This document shows positions 55,424-64,000 of a DNA stretch of 64,000 nt, in pieces. The DNA is taken from positions 1-64,000 of the forward strand of contig CAWGET010000008.1 of assembly GCA_963821715.1 (NCBI GenBank), in the 5' to 3' direction. This DNA comes from CAWGET01 sp963821715. GTDB lineage: Bacteria; Bacteroidota; Ignavibacteria; Ignavibacteriales; Melioribacteraceae. The first letter of the stretch is position 1. Each line of letters starts with the position of its first letter. Both the position numbers and the translations under genes were made by a program. The notes under the pieces were generated by a model. That model had not been told where the DNA came from. It ran no database searches and was given only the letters and a program-made list of their open reading frames with translations.

Positions 55424-56671
55424 ATGAAAATAAAAAATTTGATATTAGTATTTTTAACGTTACCTGCTTTTATTTTTGCGCAGGGAGGATCAACTTACAC
55501 GCAGTACGGTTTAGGGGATCTTAATCATTCATTCTCGGCCAGAAGATTGGCAATAGGCGAATTCGGCGCGGCTCTTTCCGACTATAACAATCTCAACAGT
55601 CTTAATCCCGCGGCCTGGAGCAACCTGACGCTAACCCGCTTTGAAGCCGGTTACCAATTTAGATCGACGGCTATATCAAACAAGGCCGTTTCGGCTAGAT
55701 ATAACGAGTCATCTTTTTCAGGTTTTAAATTTGGATTTCCCTTAGAACGCGATTACGGAATCTCATTGGTAATTGGTTTAGTTCCTTATTCTACCGTAAA
55801 CTACGAAGTAGTTAAAGAGGATGTTAACAGCAATGTTGCACCGGACGGAGTTTCGAGAACATTTAACGGAGAAGGGGGATTATCGAGGTTGTTCGTCGGA
55901 AGTTCTTATAAACTTCCTTTCGATTTTTCGCTCGGCGCTTCATTTGAATATTACACCGGAAAGATTGATTACAACTCAGCTATACGTTTCGTAAATCAAT
56001 CGAACTTTGTAAATACATCATTCCTCAACAGTTACAAATACGAAGGAATTGGTTATTCCGTGGGATTGATCTCCAACGATTTTGCAGACTTGATGGGAAT
56101 GGAAAAAATTGATGAGCTGAGATTAGGTTTTGCTTTTAGTTATGTCTCTGATCTGAAAACTGATACTTCCTTATCGGCGGCAACATCCATCGGAACAAAG
56201 TTTATTGAATCGGCCACGGTGAAAACAAATTTGCCTTACCGTTTCGACGCTGGATTAAGTTTCAGATTCAATAAGAGGTTCCTTTTCCTTTTCGATTATT
56301 TCTACCAGAATTGGAGCGATTATCAATTCAACTCCACAGCATCTCCCTTTTTACAGGACCAAAAAATTTATTCATTTGGATTTGAATTCAGCGAACCCCC
56401 CGACCAATTCAGTACTTTCTGGGAACAGATAATGTTTCGCGGTGGTTTAAGCTATGAACAGACGCAATATTTAATTAACGGACAAGGGATAAATCAGTAC
56501 TCGGTTTACGCCGGATTTTCTGTCCCATTAAGCATTGAAAATTCTTTTGACGTTGGATTCCAATACGGAATTAGAGGAACAAAAGAAAACAATTTATTAA
56601 AAGAAAATATATTCAAAACCACTTTCTCTCTCAGTTTCGGAGAACTTTGGTTTGTTAGAAAAGAAAGGTAA
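55424..56671 (+). CDS. Outer-membrane protein, FadL/OmpP1-like
   Basis: 415 residues: signal peptide (LILVFLTLPAFIFAQ), then GGSTYTQYGLGDLNHSFSAR and LNSLNPAAWSNLTLTRFEAG, the N-terminal pattern of Bacteroidota FadL/aromatic-hydrocarbon-channel relatives. Barrel strands run to FSLSFGELWFV. It may pass hydrophobic molecules across the outer membrane. It follows the lipoprotein directly and precedes the TPR protein, forming an envelope gene group. Confidence 0.75.
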   Translation: MKIKNLILVFLTLPAFIFAQGGSTYTQYGLGDLNHSFSARRLAIGEFGAALSDYNNLNSLNPAAWSNLTLTRFEAGYQFRSTAISNKAVSARYNESSFSGFKFGFPLERDYGISLVIGLVPYSTVNYEVVKEDVNSNVAPDGVSRTFNGEGGLSRLFVGSSYKLPFDFSLGASFEYYTGKIDYNSAIRFVNQSNFVNTSFLNSYKYEGIGYSVGLISNDFADLMGMEKIDELRLGFAFSYVSDLKTDTSLSAATSIGTKFIESATVKTNLPYRFDAGLSFRFNKRFLFLFDYFYQNWSDYQFNSTASPFLQDQKIYSFGFEFSEPPDQFSTFWEQIMFRGGLSYEQTQYLINGQGINQYSVYAGFSVPLSIENSFDVGFQYGIRGTKENNLLKENIFKTTFSLSFGELWFVRKER

Positions 56672-56691
56672 ATCAAATAAGGGGAATAAAA

Positions 56692-57945
56692 TTGAAAGCT
56701 GCTAAACTACTTCTGTTAGCGTTATTTATAGGTTCTTCGGTATCTTTAGCTTCTGCAAATGCGGATAGTATTGATGTCATGGTGGAATACAGTCTATTCT
56801 TTGAAAATTATAAGAACAAGCAATATGATGATTGGACTTTGCAAAAAGGATTAAATGTTGTTAACACCAAACCCGAACAATTTTCTAAATACAAAGTCTT
56901 TAAACAACTGGAAGATGTAATTTGGTTTATGCACGATAGTGTTGCCACCGAAGAAGCTGATCAGGAAGCTCTTGCTGATACGATGCTTTACGTTTACGAT
57001 TTAGCAAAAGGAATTGAGGAAGACAAGGCAGGATATTATCAAGCGAGAAAAGCTTACGTAATGGAGACCTGGCAGGATAGAGAAGTGGATACAGTGGTTC
57101 AGGCTTATGAAAAAGCTTTAGAACTCGATCCTCAACTTTCTTCTTTTTATAAAGACAGGCTTGGAATGCTTTACGCAAGGAACGCGGACAGCAACAACGG
57201 ATACAAAATGAAAGCCCTCGATCTTTATCAGGCTTTATCGGAAGCCGATCCGGAAAACGCTACCTGGATTTCAAGAATTGAAGGTCTGGCTGAAGATCAG
57301 GATGAATTGAGAAGCATAACGAAACGGGCTTGGGATCTTAATAAAGAAGATCTTAGCAAGGCCTGGAAATATGCAGATATTGCTTTCAAGACGGAAGCAT
57401 ACGATGAAGCTATTGAAGCTCTCGAATTTCTGACGCAAAAATCACCCGATGTTATTAACTACTGGAATAAGCTTGCAAGTGCTTACAGAAAAACGAATCA
57501 AACTGACAAAGCGATTTCTGCTTATAAAAAGTTAATAGATCTGGATCCTGACAATAGAGATAATTATTTAAATCTTGCACTTATTTATTATAAAGATCTA
57601 AATCAATTATCCGTAGCAAGGTCATATTTGCAGAAAGCTTCAAGGGTTGCGCCTAATTGGGATTACCCCGTTTACATCGAAGCGCAGCTTTACGAGCAGG
57701 CGGCGAGAAATTGCGGATTCGAGTTTATGGATAAAATAGTTTATCAACTAGCAGCTGATACTTACAGAAAAGCGGCAAATTTGGGCGGACAATATTCAAG
57801 CACAGCTTCTGACAGAGTTTCCGCACTAAAAAATTCGGTCCCAACTCAGGAGGATTATTTCTTTAGAAATATCAATTCCGGCAGCACGGTTAAGATTGAA
57901 GGAAAGTGCTACGATTGGATTGACAGGTCTGTAATCGTTCCGTAG
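56692..57945 (+). CDS. TPR-repeat periplasmic protein
   Basis: 417 residues from TTG 56692 with AGGGGA upstream. Signal peptide (KLLLLALFIGSSVSLASANA). TPR-like helices: VDTVVQAYEKALELDPQLSS near 125-150, and a clear pair YWNKLASAYRKTNQTDKAIS plus AYKKLIDLDPDNRDNYLNLA at ~262-310. The C-terminus (GKCYDWIDRSVIVP) is not TPR. Probably a scaffold for envelope complexes. A strong terminator follows. Confidence 0.85.
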   Translation: MKAAKLLLLALFIGSSVSLASANADSIDVMVEYSLFFENYKNKQYDDWTLQKGLNVVNTKPEQFSKYKVFKQLEDVIWFMHDSVATEEADQEALADTMLYVYDLAKGIEEDKAGYYQARKAYVMETWQDREVDTVVQAYEKALELDPQLSSFYKDRLGMLYARNADSNNGYKMKALDLYQALSEADPENATWISRIEGLAEDQDELRSITKRAWDLNKEDLSKAWKYADIAFKTEAYDEAIEALEFLTQKSPDVINYWNKLASAYRKTNQTDKAISAYKKLIDLDPDNRDNYLNLALIYYKDLNQLSVARSYLQKASRVAPNWDYPVYIEAQLYEQAARNCGFEFMDKIVYQLAADTYRKAANLGGQYSSTASDRVSALKNSVPTQEDYFFRNINSGSTVKIEGKCYDWIDRSVIVP

Positions 57946-57967
57946 CAAATAACTTTTAACTTTTTTT

Positions 57968-57998
57968 ACCCCATCCATCCGATGGGGTATTTTTTTTT
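57968..57998 (+). terminator. Rho-independent terminator after the TPR gene
   Basis: CCCCATC / GATGGGG stem with a five-base loop followed by TA and nine T. It separates the TPR gene from glyA. Confidence 0.9.
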
Positions 57999-58051
57999 AA
58001 AATAATTTAGTTAATTTAGAATTGAACCTTAAAATAAATTCAAGAAAAATT

Positions 58052-59359
58052 ATGATAGAATATCTCGAAAAAGATAAAGAAATTTTTGATGTCGCTCATC
58101 TGGAAGTAAAACGGCAGCAGGAAAATTTAGAACTGATAGCATCGGAAAATTTTGTAAGCAAAGCCGTTCTAGCCGCGGCAGGCTCCGTTTTAACAAACAA
58201 ATATGCTGAAGGCTATCCGGGAAAAAGATATTACGGTGGATGCGAATATGTTGATATGGCTGAGGATATTGCCCGCGACCGGCTGAAGAAATTATTCGGT
58301 GCGGAATATGTAAATGTCCAGCCTCACAGCGGTTCGCAGGCAAATATGGCGGCATATATGGCGCTGATAAATCCGGGCGATAAAATTCTTGGTTTAAGTC
58401 TCGATCACGGAGGACATCTTACTCACGGTTCACCCGTAAATTTTTCGGGACAAATTTATCAAGCGGTTGCCTATACTTTAAATGAAGAGACCAAACTTTT
58501 AGATTATAATCAAATTGAAGATCTTGCCAAAAAAGAAAAACCGAAAGTAATTGTAGCCGGCGCGAGCGCTTATTCGCGCGATTGGGATTACTCGAAATTC
58601 CGTGAAATTGCCGATAAGGTAGGCGCATTATTAATGTGCGATATGGCTCATCCTGCCGGTTTGATCGCAAAAGGACTTCTCACAAATCCGCTTCCTTATT
58701 GCGATGTTGTTACTTCGACAACGCATAAAACTTTACGCGGTCCGAGAGGCGGAGTTATTTTAGTGGGAAAAGATAAAGAAAATCCTTTAGGAATTAAAAC
58801 CTTTAAAGGCGATAGATTAAAAATGATGTCCGAAGTATTCGACAGCATGGTTATGCCCGGAATACAAGGCGGACCTTTGATGCACATTATTATGGCTAAA
58901 GCAGTAGCTTTCGGTGAAGCGCTTCAGGATTCATTTACCGATTACGCGAAACAAGTGATAAGCAACGCGCAAACATTATCGCGAAAATTAGTGGAAGCGG
59001 GTTACGAAGTAGTCTCGGGCGGAACTGATAATCACTTAATGCTTGTAGATCTTACAAATAAAGACATAAGCGGTAAAAAAGCCGAAAGAGCATTAGAAGC
59101 TGCCGGAATAACTGTAAATAAAAATATGATACCGTTTGACAAACGAAGTCCTTTTGTTACAAGCGGAATCAGAATCGGAACTCCTGCCGTAACTACAAGG
59201 GGAATGAAGGAAGCGCAAATGGAAATTATTGCCGGACTTATTGACGATGCCTTGAAAAATTTTGAAAATGAAGATGCCCTTAGTGAAATTAAAAATAAAG
59301 TAAACGAACTTTGTTTATCGTTTCCTCTTTATCCAGAAATTAAATCCGTTAATGTTTAG
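58052..59359 (+). CDS. glyA: Serine hydroxymethyltransferase
   Basis: 435 residues starting at ATG 58052. Diagnostic segments: LELIASENFVSKAVLAA, YAEGYPGKRYYGGCEYVD, the PLP lysine in VTSTTHKTLRGPRGG, and TSGIRIGTPAVTTRGM. It interconverts serine and glycine with tetrahydrofolate, the main one-carbon source. Its TAG stop overlaps the GTG of tatC by one base. Confidence 0.97.
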   Translation: MIEYLEKDKEIFDVAHLEVKRQQENLELIASENFVSKAVLAAAGSVLTNKYAEGYPGKRYYGGCEYVDMAEDIARDRLKKLFGAEYVNVQPHSGSQANMAAYMALINPGDKILGLSLDHGGHLTHGSPVNFSGQIYQAVAYTLNEETKLLDYNQIEDLAKKEKPKVIVAGASAYSRDWDYSKFREIADKVGALLMCDMAHPAGLIAKGLLTNPLPYCDVVTSTTHKTLRGPRGGVILVGKDKENPLGIKTFKGDRLKMMSEVFDSMVMPGIQGGPLMHIIMAKAVAFGEALQDSFTDYAKQVISNAQTLSRKLVEAGYEVVSGGTDNHLMLVDLTNKDISGKKAERALEAAGITVNKNMIPFDKRSPFVTSGIRIGTPAVTTRGMKEAQMEIIAGLIDDALKNFENEDALSEIKNKVNELCLSFPLYPEIKSVNV

Positions 59360-60111
59360 TGGCTGAAGAAAAATTACTCGAAGAAGATTTAGATTCCACC
59401 GAAGTTGAAATGTCATTCCTCGAACATCTCGAGGAATTAAGATGGAGGCTTGTTTACGCCATAATCGGAATAGCGGCCGGCACAATCATCGCCTGGATAT
59501 TTAAGGATTTTCTCGTAGATACTATTCTTCTCAGACCTGCTGTTAAATCGAATATGAATCTTCAAAATCTTCGTCCTTTTGGGCAGCTGTTTCTTTACCT
59601 TCAGGTTGCCATGATTGCGGGATTCATTTTAAGTATTCCGAATGTTTTCTATCAATTTTGGCAATTCATCTCACCGGCTCTTAAAAAAGGCGAACGCCGG
59701 TATATTTCTGTAATTGTCGCTTTTTCCACTTTTAATTTTATTGTAGGAATTGTTTTTGCGTATTATGTAATGCTTCCCATTACATTAAAGTTTGCGGAAT
59801 CTTTTGGGACGCAGGCAATAGAAAATAATTTTGCAATCGACGAATATTTTTCAATAATTATAAGCGTTATGCTCGCCGCCGGTTTTGTGTTCGAACTGCC
59901 GATGCTTTCGTTTTTTCTTTCAAAACTCGGAATCTTGACTCCTGGGTTTATGAGAAAATACAGGCGCCATGCTCTTGTTGTAATTTTAATAGCTGCTGCA
60001 ATTTTAACTCCCGGCGCTGATCCGGTCGCTCAGATATTATTGGCTATTCCATTGGTTTTGTTGTATGAAATAAGTATATTCGTCTCCAAACTATCACAGA
60101 AAAAAACTTGA
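59359..60111 (+). CDS. tatC: Sec-independent protein translocase TatC
   Basis: 250 residues from GTG 59359. Six membrane helices. The N-terminal FLEHLEELRWRLVYAI and the loop PNVFYQFWQFISPALKKGER are the TatC signatures that bind twin-arginine signals. Its presence near the alternative complex III genes is fitting, since the ActB-type subunit carries a twin-arginine-like motif. Coupled to glyA and, by TTGA, to the polyprenyl synthase. Confidence 0.95.
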   Translation: MAEEKLLEEDLDSTEVEMSFLEHLEELRWRLVYAIIGIAAGTIIAWIFKDFLVDTILLRPAVKSNMNLQNLRPFGQLFLYLQVAMIAGFILSIPNVFYQFWQFISPALKKGERRYISVIVAFSTFNFIVGIVFAYYVMLPITLKFAESFGTQAIENNFAIDEYFSIIISVMLAAGFVFELPMLSFFLSKLGILTPGFMRKYRRHALVVILIAAAILTPGADPVAQILLAIPLVLLYEISIFVSKLSQKKT

Positions 60112-61088
60112 TTACAAACGGCTTAAACCAAATAAAAAGACCGGTTGAAACCGAACTCAAGCAGTTTAACGAGCAATTCAAATCGTCATTAAAATCTAAA
60201 TCCACGCTTTTAGATTTAGTTACAAAATATATATTCAAACAAAAAAGTAAAAAGATAAGACCGCTGCTCGTATTTCTTTCTAGCGCAGCTGCCGGAGGTA
60301 TAAGCGAGCGCAGCTATCGCGGCGCAATTCTGGTTGAACTTTTACATACAGCTACTCTTGTTCACGATGACGTAGTAGATAACGCCGAAAAAAGAAGAGG
60401 GCTGCCTTCCATCAACGCTGTATGGAAAAATAAAATTGCTGTTCTTCTAGGCGATTATCTTTTGGCCAAAGGTTTGATGCTTGCCGTCGACGGAGAAGAT
60501 TTCGACTTCCTTAAAATTATTACCAACACCGTAAGGCGAATGTCAGAAGGCGAGTTATTACAGATTAGTAAAACTCGAAAATTAAACATCGACGAAGAAA
60601 CCTACTTTAGAATAATCTCCGATAAAACAGCATCTCTGTTATCAACCTGTTGCGAAATTGGCGCAAGAAGCGCTACCGAAGATCCGGAAGAAATTGAAGC
60701 CATGAGAAAATTCGGCGAGAATCTGGGCATCGCATTCCAGATACGCGACGATATACTGGACTTCGTCGGAAAATCGGGCGTAATCGGCAAACCGCTCGGC
60801 GGAGACATTAAAGAAAAAAAACTTACTCTACCATTAATTTATACGCTTAATAAAAAAGATAAACCGGAAGCTGATAAAATTAAGAAGCTGATTAGAAAAA
60901 GCGGCAGGAAAGATAATCTACAAACCGTTATAGATTTTGTGAAAGAAAACGGAGGAATTGAGTATTCATATAAAGTAGCTAAAGACTATTCCGACAGCGC
61001 AAAAGAGAATTTAAAAATATTTCCCGAGTCGGATAGCAGGAAAGCGCTGGAAATGCTTGTCGATTTTGTGATTGACAGAAAAAATTAA
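60108..61088 (+). CDS. Trans-isoprenyl (polyprenyl) diphosphate synthase
   Basis: 326 residues from TTG 60108. Both Asp-rich motifs are present: first LVHDDVVDNAEKRRG, second FQIRDDILDFVGK, followed by KPLGGDIKEKKLTLPLIY. It condenses isopentenyl diphosphate with an allylic diphosphate to make the long chain of menaquinone (IspB-type). Link to the respiratory operon just downstream is plausible because menaquinol is the substrate of alternative complex III. Confidence 0.93.
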   Translation: MITNGLNQIKRPVETELKQFNEQFKSSLKSKSTLLDLVTKYIFKQKSKKIRPLLVFLSSAAAGGISERSYRGAILVELLHTATLVHDDVVDNAEKRRGLPSINAVWKNKIAVLLGDYLLAKGLMLAVDGEDFDFLKIITNTVRRMSEGELLQISKTRKLNIDEETYFRIISDKTASLLSTCCEIGARSATEDPEEIEAMRKFGENLGIAFQIRDDILDFVGKSGVIGKPLGGDIKEKKLTLPLIYTLNKKDKPEADKIKKLIRKSGRKDNLQTVIDFVKENGGIEYSYKVAKDYSDSAKENLKIFPESDSRKALEMLVDFVIDRKN

Positions 61089-61235
61089 ATAAAAATATTT
61101 ATTATCTTATTTCAGTTACGAAATTTTCTTATCTTTATAAATTAGTTTTTCTTTTTTGTTAATAATCATATTTTGATTTTATATAAGTAAACTTATTTAT
61201 TTTCATTAAACGTTTCCAAAGCATAAAGGATGTAG

Positions 61236-61805
61236 ATGAAGAAAACGGTTCTCGATTATACGCTCAAAATCCGCGTGCCTATAACCCTTTTTGTAATTGC
61301 ATTATCATTTGCATTAACTTATTTTGCTTCCCGCGCAGAGCGGGACGGCATCGGATATGAACCCGACCAACCTATTCAATTTTCACATAAATTACATGCC
61401 GGACAAATGGAAATCGACTGCCAGTATTGTCATACTGGCGTTGCTAAAGGAAGATTTGCGCTCGTTCCCTCAGTTAATATTTGTATGAACTGCCACGAAG
61501 TTGCGCGTAAAGACCGGCCGGAAATAGTTAAACTCCGCGAATATTACGAAGAAGGAAAACCGCTGCCTTGGAAAAGGATTCATAAAGTTCCGGAGTATGC
61601 TTACTTTAATCACTCGGTTCACGTTAATAACGGAATAGGCTGCGAAAACTGCCATGGGAATGTTCAAGCAATGGAAAAAGTAAAACAAGTGCGCGGCTTT
61701 ACAATGGCTGCCTGCCTCGATTGCCACCGGAATCCAAAAGATAATATTGCAAATTACACAAAAGATAAAGTCGGCCCGGATAACTGCTGGACTTGTCATC
61801 GTTAA
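61236..61805 (+). CDS. actA: Alternative complex III subunit ActA, pentaheme cytochrome c
   Basis: 189 residues with one N-terminal membrane helix (~10-30) and five CxxCH motifs: CQYCH, CMNCH, CENCH, CLDCH and CWTCH. This five-heme, cytochrome c7/c3-like arrangement followed by an ActB-type gene defines alternative complex III, a menaquinol:cytochrome c/oxidase oxidoreductase. ATG 61236 has AAGGA six bases upstream. A 147-bp AT-rich gap upstream should hold the promoter, but I see no clear box. Confidence 0.93.
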   Translation: MKKTVLDYTLKIRVPITLFVIALSFALTYFASRAERDGIGYEPDQPIQFSHKLHAGQMEIDCQYCHTGVAKGRFALVPSVNICMNCHEVARKDRPEIVKLREYYEEGKPLPWKRIHKVPEYAYFNHSVHVNNGIGCENCHGNVQAMEKVKQVRGFTMAACLDCHRNPKDNIANYTKDKVGPDNCWTCHR

Positions 61806-61821
61806 TTAAAAAGGCGCTTTG

Positions 61822-62010
61822 ATGAAAGTTAAAAAAATAATTAAACGAAGATCATTTTTTAAGAAAGCCGGTTTAGGAGCCTTGGGAATTTCTGTTCTCA
61901 GTTCAATTCCTTTTGCTTCAAAAATATTTAAAACGAAACAGCAAAAAGTAAGCGTTAAAATTCATCCAATGGCGGTAAGCAGAAATAAGCAAAGGTCTAT
62001 TAATGTCTAA
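61822..62010 (+). CDS. Small twin-arginine-signal protein between actA and actB
   Basis: 62 residues: MKVKKIIKRRSFFKKAGLGA followed by a hydrophobic stretch (LGISVLSSIPFASKIF) and a basic tail ending HPMAVSRNKQRSINV. RRSFFKK fits the twin-arginine consensus. It starts 17 bp after actA and overlaps actB by eight bases, so it is surely translated in the operon. No family is known to me; it may be a membrane-anchored accessory or assembly factor. Confidence 0.65.
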   Translation: MKVKKIIKRRSFFKKAGLGALGISVLSSIPFASKIFKTKQQKVSVKIHPMAVSRNKQRSINV

Positions 62011-64000
62011 TTCAGATAAAAAGATAAATAGAAAAAAATACTGGAAAAATTTAAAAGATTATTACGATAACCCGGAAGTTTTGAAATCAAAAGTGGATGA
62101 ATTTCAGGACGGAGTAACGGAAGAATTTGATCCTTCGAATTTAACGGCTTTTTCTCGTAGAAAATTTTTAGCTCTTGTTGCCGCTTCCGCCGCTTTTGGA
62201 ACTGCTGCATGCAGCGATGTAAGAAAACGGGGCGAGATAATTCCATACACAAACAGACCAACCGAAGTTTTGCCGGGCAAAGCAAATTATTACGCTTCAA
62301 CTTGCACCGGTTGTTCTCAGGGCTGCGGAATTTTGGTAAAAACCCGCGAAGGAAGACCGATAAAGATTGACGGAAATCCCGATCATCCTGTAAACAAGGG
62401 TAAAATTTGTAATATTGGGCAGGCGAGTATTTTAAATCTTTACGACCCTGAGCGAATTAATGAACCGATGAAAAATAAAAATGAAATTTCCTGGGAAGAC
62501 GCGGATAGGGAAATAAAATTAATTTTGGATTCGGCAGCTAAATCAGGGAAAGAAATTGCATTAATTACTGATTCGATAAATTCTCCAACAGAAAAAAAAT
62601 TACTCAACGAATTTATCCAAAGTTATCCGAACGTAAAAATATATTCTTACAATCTTATTTCTGACAAAAACAGAATTAACGCTTGGAAAAGATCGAGCGG
62701 AACCGCTGATCTTCCTTCGGTAAAGTGGGAAGAAGCTGATCTAATCGTATCACTGGAATCCGATTTTCTTGGCAGGGAAGGAAACTGGATAGAAAACGCG
62801 AGACGTTTTTCGGAGCGGCGCGACATAATGAAAAACGATAATTTTAACAGGCTTTACGTTGTTGAAGGAGGCTTATCTTTAACAGGAATGAATGCCGATT
62901 ACAGATTAAAATTACGACCTGACTTCCAGCTTGAATTCGTAAAATTTTTAAACGGCGCAATTTCCGGTAACGGTTCGGCCTCAACTGAAAACTTTGCTCA
63001 GGAATATTCTCTCGATAAAAATAAACTGGATCATCTTGTAAAAGATCTGCGCGCAAAGAATGGGAAAACAATTGTTTACGCCGGGAACACTCTTCCCGAG
63101 GAAGTTCACTCGGCAGTAAATGAATTGAATAAAACATTAGGCGCTGAAAAATTTTATGATTTTGAAAATAAAATCTCCGGAAGCCAGTTAAGCTCGTTTG
63201 ATGAATTCAAGGGATTGATCTCATCGATGAAGAATAAAAAAGTCGGCGTCGTTATTCATTACGATTCCAACCCGGTATTCCAACTTCCTGTTGATTTCGC
63301 TTACGCGGATGCGCTGAAAAATGTTGAGAATGTAATATCTATTACGGAATTGGAAAATGAATCGTCCGCATTATCAAGTTATGTTTTACCGTTAAATAAT
63401 TATTTAGAGTCCTGGGGCGATCATCAGGTAAGAAATAATTTTATCAGTTATCAACAGCCGGTAATATCACCGCTTTATAATACACGCCAGCGGGAAGAAA
63501 TAATTTTAAACTGGATGAACGGCAAGCAAAGCGATGATGCGTATCATAAATATTTACTTAAAAATTATGAAGATGAAATAATTTCGGGGCAATCTAACTC
63601 GACTGATTCAAAAAGGTTATGGATGACGGCTCTTCATGATGGGATTGTAAAATTGCAAAGTCCGAAAAACTATCTTTCGTCAAATTCCGGCGGCAGTATC
63701 GACGGAGCTTTCGGCGGATCAGCCAAGTCGTCAAAAAAAATAAATGCCGACACTTACATTTTGCATTTACAACAGAGTTATTTTATAGGCGACGGACGTT
63801 TTGCAAATAATGGATGGCTCCAGGAATTACCTCATCCGGTATCAAAAATTACCTGGGATAATTACGCTGCTTTATCGCCTGCAACAGCAAAAGAATTAAA
63901 AGTAAACAATTACGATTTAATTGAAGTTACGGTTAACGAAACTAAAATGGAACTTCCGGTTTTCATTCAAGCCGGAATGGCGGATAAGTTAATCGTAACA
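62003..64000 (+). CDS. actB: Alternative complex III subunit ActB, molybdopterin-oxidoreductase-like, 3'-truncated by window
   Basis: Open from ATG 62003 to the window end (666 codons) with no stop. N-terminal YWKNLKDYYDNPEVL and EEFDPSNLTAFSRRKFLALV form the internal twin-arginine-variant signal of this family, followed by a lipobox-like AACSD. CTGCSQGCGILVKTREGRPI...CNIGQ resembles the [4Fe-4S] binding site of molybdopterin oxidoreductases. WLQELPHPVSKITWDN at the end is typical of ActB. The ferredoxin-like half lies outside. It acts in electron transfer on the periplasmic face. Confidence 0.92.
   Translation, partial: MSNSDKKINRKKYWKNLKDYYDNPEVLKSKVDEFQDGVTEEFDPSNLTAFSRRKFLALVAASAAFGTAACSDVRKRGEIIPYTNRPTEVLPGKANYYASTCTGCSQGCGILVKTREGRPIKIDGNPDHPVNKGKICNIGQASILNLYDPERINEPMKNKNEISWEDADREIKLILDSAAKSGKEIALITDSINSPTEKKLLNEFIQSYPNVKIYSYNLISDKNRINAWKRSSGTADLPSVKWEEADLIVSLESDFLGREGNWIENARRFSERRDIMKNDNFNRLYVVEGGLSLTGMNADYRLKLRPDFQLEFVKFLNGAISGNGSASTENFAQEYSLDKNKLDHLVKDLRAKNGKTIVYAGNTLPEEVHSAVNELNKTLGAEKFYDFENKISGSQLSSFDEFKGLISSMKNKKVGVVIHYDSNPVFQLPVDFAYADALKNVENVISITELENESSALSSYVLPLNNYLESWGDHQVRNNFISYQQPVISPLYNTRQREEIILNWMNGKQSDDAYHKYLLKNYEDEIISGQSNSTDSKRLWMTALHDGIVKLQSPKNYLSSNSGGSIDGAFGGSAKSSKKINADTYILHLQQSYFIGDGRFANNGWLQELPHPVSKITWDNYAALSPATAKELKVNNYDLIEVTVNETKMELPVFIQAGMADKLIVT

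Noticed and set aside
57946..58051. Riboswitch upstream of glyA
   Set aside because: The gap is about 100 bp and holds only the TPR terminator and AT-rich sequence; no glycine or THF aptamer motif is visible.

Overview
The window looks like chromosomal DNA from a Gram-negative member of the Bacteroidota/Chlorobiota group, most likely an Ignavibacteria-like heterotroph. The signs are a secreted protein with a type IX sorting tail (motif YPNPFNP), many outer-membrane barrels and SxxC-type lipoproteins, an alternative complex III operon (five-heme ActA followed by ActB), TAnnTTTG-like -7 boxes, AT-rich coding sequence, and repeat-filled intergenic regions. The taxon is inferred from gene content only; no rRNA or tRNA gene was seen.

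Region 1 (1-15.3 kb) is a surface-polysaccharide locus on the + strand. It holds two family-4 glycosyltransferases, an initiating phosphoglycosyl transferase, an ACP / KAS III / SDR trio, a PglD-like and a second hexapeptide acyltransferase, a Wzi-like outer-membrane protein, a PglE-like aminotransferase, a PglF-like 4,6-dehydratase and a WecB-type 2-epimerase. PglF, PglE and PglD-like genes plus an initiating transferase suggest a diacetamido-bacillosamine-type first sugar, with ManNAc-type sugars from WecB. Toxin-antitoxin genes (DUF433/DUF5615 and a broken pair), a four-helix-bundle protein and direct repeats interrupt the locus. Many genes here carry single-base frameshifts.

Region 2 (13.4-23 kb) is repeat-rich: three arrays of a ~98-bp imperfectly palindromic unit flank wecB and a GxxExxY gene. 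An SLC12-like cation-chloride transporter and a T9SS cargo protein follow. Then comes a ~2-kb array of a ~475-bp unit that is itself a chain of short perfect hairpins.

Region 3 (22.9-32 kb, - strand) reads like a regulon for uptake and processing of an acyl or carboxylate compound: GbsR/MarR-type regulator, FabG, an atypical KAS III, a sodium:solute symporter, an acyl-CoA ligase, a lipoprotein, an outer-membrane barrel and an alpha/beta-hydrolase lipoprotein. Two near-identical palindromes sit upstream of the regulator and of fabG and are probably its operators.

Region 4 (32-57.9 kb) is mixed chromosomal housekeeping: anti-sigma kinase, envelope proteins, AI-2E transporter, Pta, glutathione peroxidase, MltG, an unusual Lon-protease-domain/membrane fusion, a second sugar transferase, NamZ-like DUF1343, a histidine-degradation cluster (cyclodeaminase, FtcD, HutI), GlgA, GmhB-like phosphatase and outer-membrane/TPR proteins. 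Region 5 (58-64 kb) has glyA, tatC, a polyprenyl synthase and the start of the alternative complex III operon, cut by the window end.

At least 14 single-base indels and one in-frame stop interrupt otherwise conserved proteins. Most are beside short homopolymers and most fall in the first 16 kb. They may be consensus errors in a draft assembly, so 'pseudogene' below means 'broken as given'.
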